Of a stretch of 64,000 nt of DNA, positions 63,354 through 64,000 are shown in pieces. Under the pieces are notes generated by a model. It worked only from the letters and a program-made list of their open reading frames with translations. It made no database searches and was not told the DNA's origin. The number at the start of each line of letters is the position of its first letter. Position 1 is the first letter of the stretch. Made by a program: the position numbers and the translations under genes. The stretch comes from Myxococcota bacterium (GTDB taxonomy: Bacteria; Myxococcota_A; UBA796; UBA2385): contig JAKLKF010000012.1 in assembly GCA_023150805.1 (NCBI GenBank), positions 1 through 64,000 on the forward strand, given 5' to 3'.

Positions 63354-64000
63354 TCAGCGCCCCAGCACCCAGCACTTCAGGTAGCGGCTCTCCGGGAAGG
63401 ACAGGGCCGCCGGGAAGTCCGGCGGCGGGCAGCCCTCGTGCAGCAGGCGCAGCGGCACCTCGGCCTTCTGGCTGCCTTGCAGCACCATCCGCCCGAAGTC
63501 CTTGGGCGACAGCCCCCCGTGGTTGCTGGCGACCAGCAGCCAGCCCTGCTCCGACAGCACCCGGCAGCAGCCCGCGACCAGCCGGCCCAGGTCCTGGAGC
63601 ACCGACCAGTCGCCGCGGGGGCCGTGCGAGAAGGAGGGCGGGTCGGCGATCACCAGGTCGAACTGCTGGCCCTTGCGGCGCAGGCGGTCGAGCGCTGCCA
63701 GGCTGTCCTCGGCGGCCCAGGCGTGCAGGGAGGGATCGAGCCCGTTGCGGCGCAGGTTGTCCTGGGCGCGCTCCAGGAAGGCCGAGGAGAGGTCCACCGT
63801 CGTGACCGTCGCGCCCTCGGCCGCCGCGAGCACCGAGAAGGCGCCGGTGTGGGCGAAGAGGTTGAGCACGCGCCGCCCCGCCAGGAAGGGGCGCAGCCAG
63901 GCCCGGACCTGGCGCATGTCGCAGAACAGGCCCACGTCGTGGCGCAGCCCGGGGCGGACGCCGTAGCGCAGGCCCAGCTCCACCACCTCGATCTCTTCGC
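63354..64000 (-). CDS. RlmI-like 23S rRNA methyltransferase (5' end beyond window)
   Basis: The visible 215 residues are the C-terminal class I methyltransferase domain: LRHDVGLFCDMR, VLNLFAHTGAFSVLAAAEGATVTTVDLS, and VIADPPSFSHGPRG. These are typical of the RlmI/YccW group that methylates C5 of cytosine in 23S rRNA; the DPPSF motif is diagnostic. The frame remains open to base 64000 (EEIEVVELGLRYG), so the start and the N-terminal PUA-like part lie outside. It is 50 bp from the M14-like gene, in the same direction. Confidence 0.85.
   Translation of the reverse strand, partial: EEIEVVELGLRYGVRPGLRHDVGLFCDMRQVRAWLRPFLAGRRVLNLFAHTGAFSVLAAAEGATVTTVDLSSAFLERAQDNLRRNGLDPSLHAWAAEDSLAALDRLRRKGQQFDLVIADPPSFSHGPRGDWSVLQDLGRLVAGCCRVLSEQGWLLVASNHGGLSPKDFGRMVLQGSQKAEVPLRLLHEGCPPPDFPAALSFPESRYLKCWVLGR

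Overview
The window is very GC-rich, densely packed DNA from one bacterium. I think it is a member of the Myxococcota. The reasons are a MYXO-CTERM-like tail on the sulfatase (Cys, glycine-rich hydrophobic stretch, RRRR), many lipoproteins with Asp/Gly-rich linkers, PKD/Ig-like surface lipoproteins, and a sequence close to the Myxococcus xanthus LexA box at imuB. No rRNA or tRNA gene, phage, insertion sequence or CRISPR array was seen. Genes are closely spaced, often with 1-4 bp start/stop overlaps (ATGA, GTGA, TGATG). No stretch over about 300 bp lacks a gene.

Layout. 1-11.8 kb: a partial TMTC-like membrane protein, a YgiQ-type radical SAM protein, a hemerythrin, an imuB-dnaE2 mutagenesis operon with its own regulatory region, a TM2 protein, a FAD oxidoreductase and an EI24-family membrane protein. 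11.9-17.8 kb: a double-length UvrA with four ABC ATPase halves in one chain. 17.8-37.2 kb: mostly housekeeping and envelope genes, including two polytopic membrane proteins, TatD, TcdA, an RlmL-like methyltransferase, two tandem Asp/Gly-rich lipoproteins, a heterodimeric ABC exporter, a degenerate aspartyl-protease-like protein, a DUF2325 coiled-coil protein, an M28 peptidase, an alpha/beta hydrolase and an HD phosphohydrolase. 37.2-45.7 kb: two tandem HExxH lipoproteins, another large lipoprotein, a sulfatase-like lipoprotein, an acyl-CoA thioesterase and a broken TadG-like gene.

45.8-62.3 kb is the most striking part. It encodes six radical SAM enzymes, two HxsD-like small proteins, a Tat-exported protein, two large Ig-like surface lipoproteins, and a 110-residue precursor-like peptide ending in HC-(SHG)15-QW. 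I read this as an expanded His-Xaa-Ser (HXS) radical SAM peptide-modification system. Most of it forms one leftward operon: lipoprotein, Tat protein, HxsD, second HxsD-like, HxsB, HGS-repeat peptide, then three more radical SAM enzymes. A further radical SAM gene lies upstream in the same direction. A divergent 1506-residue lipoprotein and a convergent 618-residue radical SAM gene complete the locus.

Regulatory signals. The dyad GGACA-N5-TGTCC lies upstream of both imuB and uvrA and is a candidate DNA-damage operator. imuB also carries a LexA-box-like dyad over its start codon. Several genes show a TAnnnT -10 element only 6-7 nt before the start codon, which suggests leaderless transcripts. 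The window ends inside an RlmI-like methyltransferase gene.
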